Positions 22,299 through 30,563 of a stretch of 64,000 nt of DNA are shown here, piece by piece. Numbering within the stretch: the first letter of the stretch is position 1; each line of letters begins with the position of its first letter. The notes beneath the pieces are model-generated. The model was given only the letters and a program-made list of their open reading frames with translations. It did no database searches and was not told the DNA's origin. Both the position numbers and the translations under genes were made by a program. Origin of the DNA: Hymenobacter sp. UV11 (GTDB lineage Bacteria > Bacteroidota > Bacteroidia > Cytophagales > Hymenobacteraceae); the NCBI RefSeq assembly GCF_004684095.1, contig NZ_SRII01000010.1, forward strand, positions 1-64,000, given 5' to 3'.

Positions 22299-24740
22299 AT
22301 GTCTGAGACGCTGCTCGCCCCGGCCGAAGCCCTTCCTGGCACCGCCCCCCTGCACCAGTCCCTCTCCCGCGCCGAGCTGCTGGATGATTACCGCCTCGGC
22401 TGGGAAAGCCGCCACGCTTCGCTGGCCGGCCGCCGCGAGGTGTTTATGGGCAAGGCCAAATTTGGCATCTTTGGCGATGGCAAGGAGCTGCCGCAGCTGG
22501 CCATGGCCCGCGCCTTCCAGAACGGCGATTTCCGGGCCGGCTACTACCGCGACCAGACTTTTATGGTGGCCATCGGGGAGCTGACCTGGCAGCAATACTT
22601 TGCCCAGCTCTACGCCCACGCCGACCCCGAGGCCGACCCCAGCACCGCCGGCCGCGCCATGAACGGCCACTTCGGCACCCGCCTGCTCGACGACGACGGC
22701 CAGTTTAAGCCCCAGACTTCGACCAAGAATTCCTCGGCCGATATCTCGCCCACCGGCGGCCAGATGCCGCGCCTCGTGGGCCTGGCCTACGCCAGCAAGC
22801 TTTATCGCCAAAACCCCGAGCTGCACCAGTTTACCGACTTTTCGGTGAATGGCAACGAGGTGGCGTTCGGCACCATCGGCAACGCCAGCACTTCGGAGGG
22901 CGTGTTTTTTGAGGCGATAAATGCGGCCGGCGTGCTTCAGATTCCGCTGCTGATGTCGGTATGGGACGACCACTACGGTATTTCGGTACCCGCTGAGTAT
23001 CAGACTACCAAGCAAAGCATTTCGGCCATCCTGGCCGGCTTCCAGCGCGAAGGCGAGGGCCAGGACGGCTTCGAGATTTTTGTGGTGCGTGGCTGGGACT
23101 ACCCCACCCTGGTGGATACCTACCAGCGCGCCGCCGCCGTGTGCCGCGCCCAGCACGTGCCGGTGCTCATCCACGTGACCGAGGTGACGCAGCCGCAGGG
23201 CCACAGCACCAGCGGCTCGCACGAGCGCTACAAGCCCAAGGAGCGCCTGAGCTGGGAAGAGCAGCACGATTGCCTGACCCACTTCCGCGAATACCTGCTC
23301 ACGGAGGGGGTAGGGACGGAAGACGAGCTGGCGCAAATCGAGAAAACGGCCGCCGCCGTTATCAAGCAGGCGCGCACCACCGCGTGGTCGGCCTTTTTCG
23401 ACCCCATTCAGCAGGAGCGCGAAGAAGCGCTGGTAATTCTGGACAAAATGGTGGCCGAAGCCGGCGCCGAGAATGAGCTGGCCGAGCTGGTCAAGTCGCT
23501 GAAAACCAACGTCACGCCCATCCGGGCCGACATTGTGCGCACGCTGCGGCGGGCCCTGCGTCAGATTCGGGGCAACCGGCCCAGCGCCGGCCGCCGCGCC
23601 GCCCAGCGCCTGCTGGAGCAGTGCGAGGCCGAAAATGCCGACCGCTACAATTCCTACCTCTTCAGCCAGAGCGAGGAGGCCGTGGGCAACATCGACGAAG
23701 TGCCGGTGGAGTTTGCCGCCGACGCGCCCATGGTCGATGGCCGCGAGGTGCTGCAAGCCTGCTTCACGGCCAACTTTGAGCGCGACCCGCGCATCTTCGC
23801 CATCGGCGAAGACGTGGGTCAGATTGGCGACGTGAACCAGGCCTTCGCGGGCTTGCAGGAGAAGTTTGGCAAGCTGCGCGTGACCGATACCGGCATCCGT
23901 GAGGCAACCATTATCGGCCAGGGCATCGGGGCGTCGTTGCGCGGGCTGCGGCCTATCACCGAGATTCAATACCTTGATTACCTGCTCTATGCCATTCAGG
24001 TGCTGAGCGACGACGTGGCCTGTCTGCAATACCGCACCAAGGGTGGCCAGAAGGCGCCGCTCATCGTGCGCACCCGTGGGCACCGGCTGGAGGGCATCTG
24101 GCACTCGGGCTCGCCCATCCAAATGATACTCGGCGCCATTCGGGGCATTCACCTCTGCGTGCCGCGCGACATGACCCAGGCGGCGGGCTTCTACAACACG
24201 CTGCTGCGCTCCGACGAGCCGGCCATCGTCATTGAGTGCCTCAACGGCTACCGCCTCAAGGAAAAGCTGGCGGCCAACATCGGTGAGTTTACCCTACCCC
24301 TCGGCCGGCCCGAGGTGCTGCGCGCCGGCACCGACCTCACCATCGTCACCTACGGCTCGATGTGCCGCATCGTTATGGACGCCGCCAAGCAGCTGGCCGA
24401 CGCCGATATCTCAGTAGAAGTAATTGACGTGCAGACGCTCCTGCCCTTCGATACCGACCAGCTCATTGCCGACAGCCTGCGCAAAACCGGCCGCGTCATC
24501 TTCGCCGATGAGGACGTGCCCGGCGGCGCTACGGCCTACATGATGCAGCAAGTGCTCGATGGCCAAAGTGCCTACCAGCTGCTCGACTCGCCGCCGCGCT
24601 GCCTGGCCGCCCACGCCCACCGCCCGCCCTACGGCTCCGACGGCGACTACTTCTCCAAGCCCAACGCGGAGGACGTTTTCGACCTGGCCTACGACATGCT
24701 GCGCGAGTCGGACCCGGCTAAGTTTCCGGCCATTTATTAG
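22299..24740 (+). CDS. Branched-chain 2-oxo acid dehydrogenase E1, fused alpha and beta subunits
   Basis: An 813-residue thiamine diphosphate enzyme in which E1 alpha (about residues 1-400) and E1 beta (about 470-813) are one polypeptide, as is normal in Bacteroidota. ADISPTGGQMPRLVGLAYAS and TIGNASTSEGVFFEA near residue 190 form the cofactor site. In most relatives the second motif is G-D-G/A, and here an Asn stands at the Mg-binding Asp position. The beta half has FAIGEDVGQIGDVNQ, the transketolase core and VEVIDVQTLLPFD. It decarboxylates 2-oxo acids from Val, Leu and Ile and passes the acyl group to an E2 lipoyl protein not in this window. The product feeds branched fatty-acid synthesis. 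Confidence 0.88.
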   Translation: MSETLLAPAEALPGTAPLHQSLSRAELLDDYRLGWESRHASLAGRREVFMGKAKFGIFGDGKELPQLAMARAFQNGDFRAGYYRDQTFMVAIGELTWQQYFAQLYAHADPEADPSTAGRAMNGHFGTRLLDDDGQFKPQTSTKNSSADISPTGGQMPRLVGLAYASKLYRQNPELHQFTDFSVNGNEVAFGTIGNASTSEGVFFEAINAAGVLQIPLLMSVWDDHYGISVPAEYQTTKQSISAILAGFQREGEGQDGFEIFVVRGWDYPTLVDTYQRAAAVCRAQHVPVLIHVTEVTQPQGHSTSGSHERYKPKERLSWEEQHDCLTHFREYLLTEGVGTEDELAQIEKTAAAVIKQARTTAWSAFFDPIQQEREEALVILDKMVAEAGAENELAELVKSLKTNVTPIRADIVRTLRRALRQIRGNRPSAGRRAAQRLLEQCEAENADRYNSYLFSQSEEAVGNIDEVPVEFAADAPMVDGREVLQACFTANFERDPRIFAIGEDVGQIGDVNQAFAGLQEKFGKLRVTDTGIREATIIGQGIGASLRGLRPITEIQYLDYLLYAIQVLSDDVACLQYRTKGGQKAPLIVRTRGHRLEGIWHSGSPIQMILGAIRGIHLCVPRDMTQAAGFYNTLLRSDEPAIVIECLNGYRLKEKLAANIGEFTLPLGRPEVLRAGTDLTIVTYGSMCRIVMDAAKQLADADISVEVIDVQTLLPFDTDQLIADSLRKTGRVIFADEDVPGGATAYMMQQVLDGQSAYQLLDSPPRCLAAHAHRPPYGSDGDYFSKPNAEDVFDLAYDMLRESDPAKFPAIY

Positions 24741-24747
24741 CCTCGTT

Positions 24748-24837
24748 TGTCATTGCGAGCGCAGCGCGGCAATCGCATCAGAACGATGCCCAAACGACTC
24801 GTTCTGATGCGATTGCCACGCTGCGCTCGCAATGACA
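24748..24837. repeat. Palindromic repeat, family B, copy 2
   Basis: About 38-bp arms (24748-24785 and 24799-24837) with one or two mismatches. The outer TGTCATTGCGAGC is shared with copies 1 and 3, while the next segment (GCAGCGCGGCAATCGCATCA) differs and is matched on the other arm. It lies between convergent genes. Confidence 0.9.
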
Positions 24838-24865
24838 AGATTCTATTCAAAATTTCTCTTACCCC

Positions 24866-25432
24866 CTACAGCTGCGCAATCACGATGCTGTCGGTGCGGA
24901 TGGTATTGCTCAGGTGCAGGGCGCGGTCGGCGATGTGCACGTCGAAGCGCACCACCTGGCCGGCCGTGAATAAGTCGCCGTAGCCAAGGGCAATGGTACG
25001 GGTCAGGGTCCCTTTAATAGGCGCCGTTTTGCTATCGGTGAGGCCCGTAATGTGCTCAAAACGACCATTATAGGCGCCCGTAGTCGTCAGCCCCAGCGAT
25101 ACCGTTGAGACGAACTTACCCGTCTTGGGGTCCTTCAGAAAAGGCTCGACGAAGTAGTTATTGTTGAAAATGCTGGGGTAGGCGTAGGGCGCCACCTGGC
25201 TCTCGGCGGCCGTCAGGCCCAGGTCGCCGTCGCCATCCTGAAAATTGATGGTAATGAAAACCGAGTCGATGGGCTGCTGCTTGGGGTCAGCATATTTGTA
25301 ACGCTTCACCCGCACATTATTGTTGCTGATGGAGGGGGTAGTAGAATATTCGGGTGCCTTCAGGCAACTGCCCAGCCCCGTGGCTAGCAGCGCCAGCCCG
25401 CCCAATGAGAGTACAAGTCGAAACGATTTCAT
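24866..25432 (-). CDS. Hypothetical lipoprotein
   Basis: A 188-residue protein with a lipoprotein signal; lipobox LGSC puts the lipidated Cys near residue 23. The body contains ITINFQDGDGDLGLTAAES, a calcium-binding-like Asp-rich loop seen in many Bacteroidota surface lipoproteins, and a C-terminal RFDVHIADRALHLSNTI. I do not recognise a named family. ATG at 25432 was chosen over a TTG two codons earlier. It faces the 2-oxo acid dehydrogenase gene across a palindromic repeat. Function unknown. Confidence 0.75.
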   Translation of the reverse strand: MKSFRLVLSLGGLALLATGLGSCLKAPEYSTTPSISNNNVRVKRYKYADPKQQPIDSVFITINFQDGDGDLGLTAAESQVAPYAYPSIFNNNYFVEPFLKDPKTGKFVSTVSLGLTTTGAYNGRFEHITGLTDSKTAPIKGTLTRTIALGYGDLFTAGQVVRFDVHIADRALHLSNTIRTDSIVIAQL

Positions 25433-25585
25433 ACGCAAACGCAGTCAAAAATTGGAAGCCCGGCCCGCCTATTTCCGCCCGCCTTGCCAACGTAGGGGGC
25501 CGGGGTTTGTTGTGCCGGTGTAAATGTAAGCCGCCCGCTGCCAGTAGCTCCGGCTGCGTATTTTGCCTAACCCTTGTTGCTCGCT

Positions 25586-26599
25586 ATGAGTTTCCGCACT
25601 TCTTTTCTGGGCCCCAACTACCAGGCCCTTACCCAGCTAGTTACCGCCGATTTTGATGCCGCCGCGCTGCATTTGTTTCAGCACCAAGCGGCGCACTGCC
25701 CGCCCTACGCGGCCTACCTGGCCGGCCTGGGCCGCGACCCGGCCGCCGTGCGGGGGGTAGGGGATATTCCGTTTCTGCCCATCGAGTTTTTCAAAACCCA
25801 GGAGGTGCGCACCGAGCCGGCCGCCTGGCAGCCGCAAGAGGTATTTCGCAGCAGCGGCACCACCTTGCAGCAGCGCAGCCGCCACCTCGTGCGCGACCCC
25901 GCCCTGTACCGCGCCAATGCGGCGGCCATCTTCGAGGCGGCCTACGGCCCACTCACGGGCTGGACGTTTCTGGCCCTGCTGCCCTCCTATTTAGAGCAAG
26001 GTGAGTCGTCGTTGGTGGCGATGGTGGCCGATTTTGCTGAGCGGTCGGGGCAGGCGCAGCCGTCTTTTTTCCTGCGCGACCACGCCGGCCTGGTGCGGGC
26101 GCTGGCCGAAGCCAAGCAGCAGCCCGGCCGCCGCGTCATGCTCTTCGGCGTCACCTACGCCCTGCTCGACCTGGCCTCCGAGTACGGGGGTAGGGACGAG
26201 CTGCAAGACGTGGTGGTGCTCGAAACCGGCGGTATGAAGGGCCGCCGCCGCGAGATGATTCGCGAGGAGCTGCACCAGGAATTGCAGACCGCCTTCGGCC
26301 CCGCGCCCATCCACTCCGAATACGGCATGACCGAGCTGCTGAGCCAGGCCTACTCGCCCGGCCACGGCCTCTTCTACTGCCCGCCCCAGATGCAAGTGCT
26401 GCTGCGTGACCCCGCCGACCCCTTTTCCGTAGCCGCCGACCGCCCCGAGGGCGCCATCAACGTCATCGACTTGGCCAACGTGGACAGCTGCGCCTTCATT
26501 GAAACCAAGGACCTGGCCCGCCGGCATCACGGCGGCGCCTTCGAGGTGTTGGGGCGGATGGATAACTCCGATATAAGAGGGTGCAGCCAGCTGGTGTAA
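25586..26599 (+). CDS. LuxE/PaaK-like acyl-protein synthetase
   Basis: A 337-residue member of the acyl-protein synthetase (LuxE) family of adenylate-forming enzymes. IPFLPIEFFKTQEV near residue 65 and FRSSGTTLQQRSRHL near residue 88 form the nucleotide-binding loop (SSGTT). VVLETGGMKGRRREMIREEL and SEYGMTELLSQAY near residue 245 are further conserved blocks. C-terminal DLARR precedes LGRMDNSDIRGCSQL. It probably activates a carboxylate as acyl-AMP. Family members occur in surface polysaccharide or secondary metabolite loci, but no such genes are adjacent. Start ATG 25586. Confidence 0.8.
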   Translation: MSFRTSFLGPNYQALTQLVTADFDAAALHLFQHQAAHCPPYAAYLAGLGRDPAAVRGVGDIPFLPIEFFKTQEVRTEPAAWQPQEVFRSSGTTLQQRSRHLVRDPALYRANAAAIFEAAYGPLTGWTFLALLPSYLEQGESSLVAMVADFAERSGQAQPSFFLRDHAGLVRALAEAKQQPGRRVMLFGVTYALLDLASEYGGRDELQDVVVLETGGMKGRRREMIREELHQELQTAFGPAPIHSEYGMTELLSQAYSPGHGLFYCPPQMQVLLRDPADPFSVAADRPEGAINVIDLANVDSCAFIETKDLARRHHGGAFEVLGRMDNSDIRGCSQLV

Positions 26600-26606
26600 G
26601 GCTGTT

Positions 26607-26720
26607 TGTCATTGCGAGCGTAACGAAGTGAAGCGCGGCAATCCTTCCTTCACGTTGGGGCTAGTAATCCAACGATTAGAAAAGATTGCCGCGCTCCACT
26701 TCGTTGCCCTGGCAATGACA
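26607..26720. repeat. Palindromic repeat, family B, copy 3
   Basis: Starts TGTCATTGCGAGCGTAACGA and ends with the complement GGCAATGACA. The arms contain an extra GTAACGAAGTGAAGC block compared with copies 1 and 2, again matched on both sides apart from a few mismatches. Placed between the convergent LuxE-like and NtrC-like genes. Confidence 0.85.
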
Positions 26721-26729
26721 AACGGGATT

Positions 26730-27893
26730 CTACTTGCCCGCAAAAGCCTTAGCATCAGCCTCCTCAATGGTAGCGTCGCTCATGATAACCAAGCGCTCGA
26801 CCACGTTGCGCAGCTCGCGGATGTTGCCGCGCCAGTCGAGGCCTTGCAGATAGGTGAGCGCGTCGGCCGAGATTTTCTTGGGCTTGTTGCCGTAGTCGGC
26901 GGCGATATCCTGCAGGAATTTCTGCACCAGCTCGGGGATGTCCTCGCGGCGCTCGTTGAGGGAAGGCACCTGGATGAGAATCACCGAGAGGCGGTGGTAG
27001 AGGTCTTCGCGGAAGTTCTTATCGGCGATTTCCTGGAGCAAGTCTTTGTTGGTGGCGGCCAGCACGCGCACGTTCACCGAAATCTCTTTTTCGCCGCCCA
27101 CGCGGGTAATTTTCTGCTCTTGCAGGGCGCGCAGCACCTTGGCCTGGGCCGAAAGGCTCATATCGCCGATTTCGTCCAGAAAGAGCGTGCCGCCGTCGGC
27201 CTGCTCAAACTTGCCGATGCGCTGCTTCACGGCCGAAGTGAATGAGCCTTTTTCGTGGCCAAATAGCTCGCTCTCAATCAGCTCGCTCGGGATGGCGGCG
27301 CAGTTAACTTCTACCAGCGGGCCGTTGGCGCGCGGGCTGAGCTGGTGCAGCTGCCGGGCCACCATTTCCTTGCCCGCCCCGTTGGGGCCGGTGATGAGCA
27401 CACGGGCATCGGTGGGCGCAACTTTTTCAATGGCTTTGCGCACCGCGCCCAGCCCGGCCGAGCCACCAATCATCTCGTTGCCTTTGGTGGTGGCGAGCTT
27501 CTTCTTGAGCGTCTTGGTTTCGGAGGTTAGCTTGGTGCGTTCCAAGGCGTTGCGCACCGTCACGAGCAGGCGGTTGAGGTCGAGCGGCTTGGCGATGAAG
27601 TCAAACGCGCCCTTCTTGGTGGCGTCCACGGCGGTTTCGATGTTGCCGTGGGCCGACACCATGATGAACGTCGCGTCGGGGGCCAGCGTGCGGGCGCGCT
27701 CCAGCACTTCGAGGCCATCCATCTTGGGCATTTTGATGTCGCAAAGTACCACGTCGTACTTCTGCTGAATCAATAAATCGAGCCCCGCTGGCCCATCCTC
27801 GGCCTGGTCTACCTGGTAGTCTTCAAACTCCAGAATTTCCTTGAGGGTGTTGCGGATGGCCTTTTCGTCGTCGATGATGAGAATGCGGGGCAT
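26730..27893 (-). CDS. Sigma-54-type response regulator without Fis domain
   Basis: A 387-residue NtrC-family protein. The receiver domain begins MPRILIIDDE with phospho-acceptor Asp52 in VVLCDIKMPKMDG and the conserved Lys in FIAKPL. The AAA+ domain has Walker A GPNGAGKEM, Walker B GTLFLDEIGDM and arginine finger FREDLYHRL. The sigma-54 contact loop reads GSFTSA instead of GAFTGA. The protein stops soon after NIRELRNVVERLVI and the C-terminal Fis-type DNA-binding helix-turn-helix is missing, so it may act without specific DNA binding or through another protein. No histidine kinase is adjacent. ATG 27893 was chosen because the frame upstream is a palindrome and rnpB. Confidence 0.9.
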   Translation of the reverse strand: MPRILIIDDEKAIRNTLKEILEFEDYQVDQAEDGPAGLDLLIQQKYDVVLCDIKMPKMDGLEVLERARTLAPDATFIMVSAHGNIETAVDATKKGAFDFIAKPLDLNRLLVTVRNALERTKLTSETKTLKKKLATTKGNEMIGGSAGLGAVRKAIEKVAPTDARVLITGPNGAGKEMVARQLHQLSPRANGPLVEVNCAAIPSELIESELFGHEKGSFTSAVKQRIGKFEQADGGTLFLDEIGDMSLSAQAKVLRALQEQKITRVGGEKEISVNVRVLAATNKDLLQEIADKNFREDLYHRLSVILIQVPSLNERREDIPELVQKFLQDIAADYGNKPKKISADALTYLQGLDWRGNIRELRNVVERLVIMSDATIEEADAKAFAGK

Positions 27894-27897
27894 AGCG

Positions 27898-27974
27898 TGT
27901 AGGGTAAGCTTTAGCTTGCCGGCCGAGCGCCGGCGTAAAATGCGGTAGTACGGCAAGCTAAAGCTTACCCTACA
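27898..27974. repeat. Palindromic repeat, family C, copy 1
   Basis: Perfect 24-bp arms 27898-27921 and 27951-27974 (TGTAGGGTAAGCTTTAGCTT and four more bases). It lies between rnpB and the response regulator start. Other copies are at 58568-58621 and 58666-58683. Confidence 0.9.
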
Positions 27975-28007
27975 AAAAAGCGGCTGCCTTCTTGCGAAAG
28001 CAGCCGC
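27973..28007 (-). terminator. Terminator of the RNase P RNA gene
   Basis: GCGGCTGC at 27980-27987 pairs with GCAGCCGC at 28000-28007. On the minus strand it is followed by TTTTTT. It begins 8 bases beyond the rnpB 3' end. Confidence 0.85.
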
Positions 28008-28014
28008 CGAAATT

Positions 28015-28492
28015 ACGCAATGAGCCGATAAGCCGGGTTCTGTCCGCCCCAAGGTTTCCCCCGGCGCGGCCCCACCATTTATCTAGGCCCGTCGTCGCCG
28101 ACGGGCTCCAGCGACCTACCCGCGAACCCGGACGGGCCGCCCGGTGCCGGCCGCCCGAAGGCCGCCTGCGTGTTCGCTTATTTGGTCTTGCAACCCCTGA
28201 GGTTTACCCAGCCGGCGTGGTCACCCAGCCGCTGGTGCGCTCTTACCGCACCTTTTCACCCTTACCAGTTCGGTAAATGGGTAAGTGAGTAATTGAGTAA
28301 GGTGTTCAGGTAAACACGCTACTCAATTACTCACTTACTCACTTACCGTTCGGCGGTTATTTTCTGTGGCACTGGCTGTCCTGGCCCGATTGGCCAGTCC
28401 TACCCGTTAGGTAGCAGGGCGCCCTGCGTAGCCCGGACTTTCCTCCCCGCCCGCATTTGCGTTGGGCGCGGCGGTGGGGTGGCTCACTGCGG
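28015..28492 (-). ncRNA. rnpB: RNase P RNA (class A) with expanded P12
   Basis: The minus strand carries the conserved core of bacterial RNase P RNA. Near the 5' end is GGAGGAAAGTCCGGGCT, then AAGGGTGAAAAGGTGCGGTA with AGAGCGCACC in the middle, then TAGATAAATGGTGG and finally ACAGAACCCGGCTTATCGGC. The ends pair to form P1: GCAGTGAGCC at 28490-28481 with GGCTCATTGC at 28026-28017. It is the catalytic RNA for tRNA 5' maturation. Helix P12 is enlarged by a 76-base palindrome (28272-28347) built from 8-base GTAAGTGA/GTAATTGA units. Ends are estimated from P1. Confidence 0.93.
28272..28347. repeat. Palindrome of 8-base tandem units inside rnpB
   Basis: Arms 28272-28299 and 28320-28347 are complementary with about two mismatches. 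On the transcript strand the first arm reads as successive GTAAGTGA, GTAAGTGA, GTAATTGA units. It occupies the position of the variable P12 helix, between the conserved ACCGCC and GGTAAGGGTGAAA segments. Confidence 0.85.
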
Positions 28493-28507
28493 GGACAAAG
28501 GTAGGGG

Positions 28508-28858
28508 TTATTTGCTGGGGGGTAGGAAATCTTCGCGCAGCGGGCTGAACGAGTCGAGCAGCGTGCCCGCTTGCCGGGCCATCACGCTGTGCGGCACGTT
28601 GGGGGCGGCGTAGAACGAGTCGCCGGCGTGCAGAATGCGGGTTTCCTCGCCCACCGTTACGGTAAACTCACCGCTTTCGACGTACGAAATCTGGCTGTGG
28701 GCGTGGTGGTGCAGCGTGCCCACCGCGCCAGCTTCAAACTCAATTTTCACCAGTAGCAGGTCGTCGTTGTAGGCTATCAAGGTGCGGCGAACGCCGGGTG
28801 CTGTCTTCTCCCAGGTAAGGTCGGTAGCGGGTCGAAAAGCGGGGGTCGAACGAGTCAT
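28508..28858 (-). CDS. Cupin domain protein
   Basis: A 116-residue single-domain cupin. Motif 1 is GTLHHHAHSQISYVESGEF (three to four His and a Glu for metal) near residues 47-65. Motif 2 is GDSFYAAPNVPHSVMA near residues 80-95. Length and pattern match the small cupins of unknown substrate. The gene ends 16 bases from rnpB and follows the phosphatase gene with a 28-base gap, suggesting one transcript with it. Confidence 0.88.
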   Translation of the reverse strand: MTRSTPAFRPATDLTWEKTAPGVRRTLIAYNDDLLLVKIEFEAGAVGTLHHHAHSQISYVESGEFTVTVGEETRILHAGDSFYAAPNVPHSVMARQAGTLLDSFSPLREDFLPPSK

Positions 28859-28886
28859 GGAAAAGGATAAGAGGGGTAGGACTGCA

Positions 28887-29810
28887 CTACGGCACCCAGG
28901 TCAAGTGATTGGCGCTCAGGGTTTGCTCGCCTTCCCAACGGTAGCCGATGAGCTGGCCGCCACGAGCCACGCTGTAGTCGAGGCACACGGCGTAGGGCTG
29001 CAAAAGCCGGGGCGTGCCGCGCAGCCAGTAGTGCCCGAAGAAAACGGGTTTTTCGTCCTGGTAGTGCCAGGGGTCTAACTTATTTATTTCGACGGGTTGG
29101 CCGCGCAGCTCGGGCAGGTCTTCGAGGTAGTAGTCGCGGTAGGTGGCGGCGGTGGTGGGGTTTTGCCACCAGCGCACGCGCATCAACTCGCGGCGGTGGC
29201 CGTCTTTATCGGCGAAGGACAGGCCGGTGGGCAGCCGTACCTCGCGGCCCTTGAGCGTGACTTCTACTGCCTCGTACTCGGGGCTGCCGCGCCGGCTGGC
29301 CCGCAGCATATAGTCGGGCGTGAGGCGCAGGCCGGGCAGCTCGTGGCGTAGGTAGGCCACGTGGCGCGGCTCCCAGCAGGCGTGCACCGCCCGCAGGCCG
29401 GGCAGCTCCAGCAGCAGGGGTAGGGTTTGAAACCAAGCCAGATAATCGAGCCACTCGCGGTACAGCTCGGGCGTGCTAAACTCCTGAATGGTAGCCCAAT
29501 GCTGCTTGATGTGCCAGGGCCGGTGCGGGCGCAGGTAGCCGCCGGCCGGGTCTTTTTGCCAGAAAGCCAGCGCATTGTACTCGTGGTTGCCCAGGATGGC
29601 CAGCGCCGCGCCGCCCTCCACCATGCCACGCACCAGCTGCAGGGTTTCCCTGATTTTGGGGCCGCGGTCCACGTAGTCACCTAAAAAAATGACCTGCCTA
29701 CCCCCCGCGTGGCGCAGCACGCCGGCCGCGTCGGGCCGGTAATCCAGGTGGTGGAGCAAGGCCCGCAGCTCGTCGGCGTGGCCGTGAATGTCGCCGATGA
29801 GGTCGTACAT
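28887..29810 (-). CDS. Metallophosphoesterase, PrpA/ApaH-like
   Basis: A 307-residue calcineurin-like phosphoesterase. DLIGDIHGHADEL at residues 3-15 (metal ligands Asp, His), VIFLGDYVDRGPK near residue 40 and AILGNHEYNAL near residue 70 are the three signature blocks of the PPP-type family. VFFGHYWLRG near residue 255 is the late His block. Probable substrates are phosphoproteins or diadenosine polyphosphates. The middle region (RHVAYLRHELPGL) is not diagnostic. It leads the minus-strand pair with the cupin gene. Confidence 0.85.
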   Translation of the reverse strand: MYDLIGDIHGHADELRALLHHLDYRPDAAGVLRHAGGRQVIFLGDYVDRGPKIRETLQLVRGMVEGGAALAILGNHEYNALAFWQKDPAGGYLRPHRPWHIKQHWATIQEFSTPELYREWLDYLAWFQTLPLLLELPGLRAVHACWEPRHVAYLRHELPGLRLTPDYMLRASRRGSPEYEAVEVTLKGREVRLPTGLSFADKDGHRRELMRVRWWQNPTTAATYRDYYLEDLPELRGQPVEINKLDPWHYQDEKPVFFGHYWLRGTPRLLQPYAVCLDYSVARGGQLIGYRWEGEQTLSANHLTWVP

Positions 29811-29882
29811 CTTATGTAGTAGTCTACTGATTGGGCAGCCTCAGCCAATGGCGTTGGGCCGGGCCCAACGCTCCTGCGGCCG

Positions 29883-30326
29883 CTAGTTAGCGGTCAGCTG
29901 CTTGCGAAGCTGCCGCCGGCTAAGCGGGTGCAAGTCGCCGTCGAGGCCGATACTAAAGAAATGTTCGGTGAAGGTGGTGGCGTTGCGGCCATACTGCACC
30001 GTGCGCGGGCGGCTGTACAGCACCACGCTATCCTGGTACGTTACCAGGTAGGCCTGGTGGTTGACCAGCCGAAACACCTGGTGCTCCGCGTTGGCATAGC
30101 CCCATACGTGGGCCACCGGCACCTGATGCACGGTGTAAGTGCCCGCCGCCACTACCACCAGGTGGCCGCTGGCCGGCCGCAAATGTTCGACGCGGCCCGG
30201 GTGGGCGGGGGCGTTGCGCAGCACTTCCGTGCTGCTAAAATAAACGCCGGGCCGCAGGGGCGTATCGGGCGGCGTGGCCGCCGTGGCAGCCACAAAGGCC
30301 GCCAGCAAATAGGGGAAGGTAAACAT
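29883..30326 (-). CDS. Exported hypothetical protein
   Basis: A 147-residue protein with a short signal peptide (MFTFPYLLAAFVAATAATPP). The body is beta-rich with YFSSTEVLRNAPAHPGRVEH and ends in a basic RRQLRKQL tail. No known family is recognised and no catalytic motif is visible. It is on the same strand as the phosphatase gene 72 bases away, so joint transcription is possible. Function unknown. Confidence 0.6.
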   Translation of the reverse strand: MFTFPYLLAAFVAATAATPPDTPLRPGVYFSSTEVLRNAPAHPGRVEHLRPASGHLVVVAAGTYTVHQVPVAHVWGYANAEHQVFRLVNHQAYLVTYQDSVVLYSRPRTVQYGRNATTFTEHFFSIGLDGDLHPLSRRQLRKQLTAN

Positions 30327-30494
30327 GAGTTGGGTGGGGGGGTAGGAAGCGTATGTACTGTTTTTATACGCAAAATATTTCCGCCCGATGTGGTAGCGCG
30401 CCGCCGCGCCACGGCAGCCTGCTAACTAACTGGTCAGCGGTGCGGTAACCCAAAAATCGGGTGGCCACTTCGTAGCCGCGTTGGCCCTACCCCC

Positions 30495-30531
30495 CGGCTG
30501 TCTGCCTACGCGTGCGCAGGCAGACAGCTAT
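30495..30531. repeat. Hairpin downstream of the Smr gene
   Basis: CTGTCTGCCT pairs with AGGCAGACAG around a short GC-rich loop, about 35 bases past the stop of the minus-strand Smr gene. No T tract follows it on the minus strand, so I list it as a hairpin rather than a terminator. The rest of 30327-30563 shows nothing recognisable. Confidence 0.5.
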
Positions 30532-30563
30532 CCCAAAAAACGACTTGCGAGATGCAAAAGCCG

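Noticed and set aside
22293..24152. 619-codon open frame on the minus strand
   Set aside because: Complement of the fused E1 gene; His/Ala/Gly/Val-rich and without known motifs.
28272..28347. CRISPR-like short repeats
   Set aside because: The units are 8 bases, contiguous and palindromic, and lie inside RNase P RNA; there are no spacers and no cas genes in the window.
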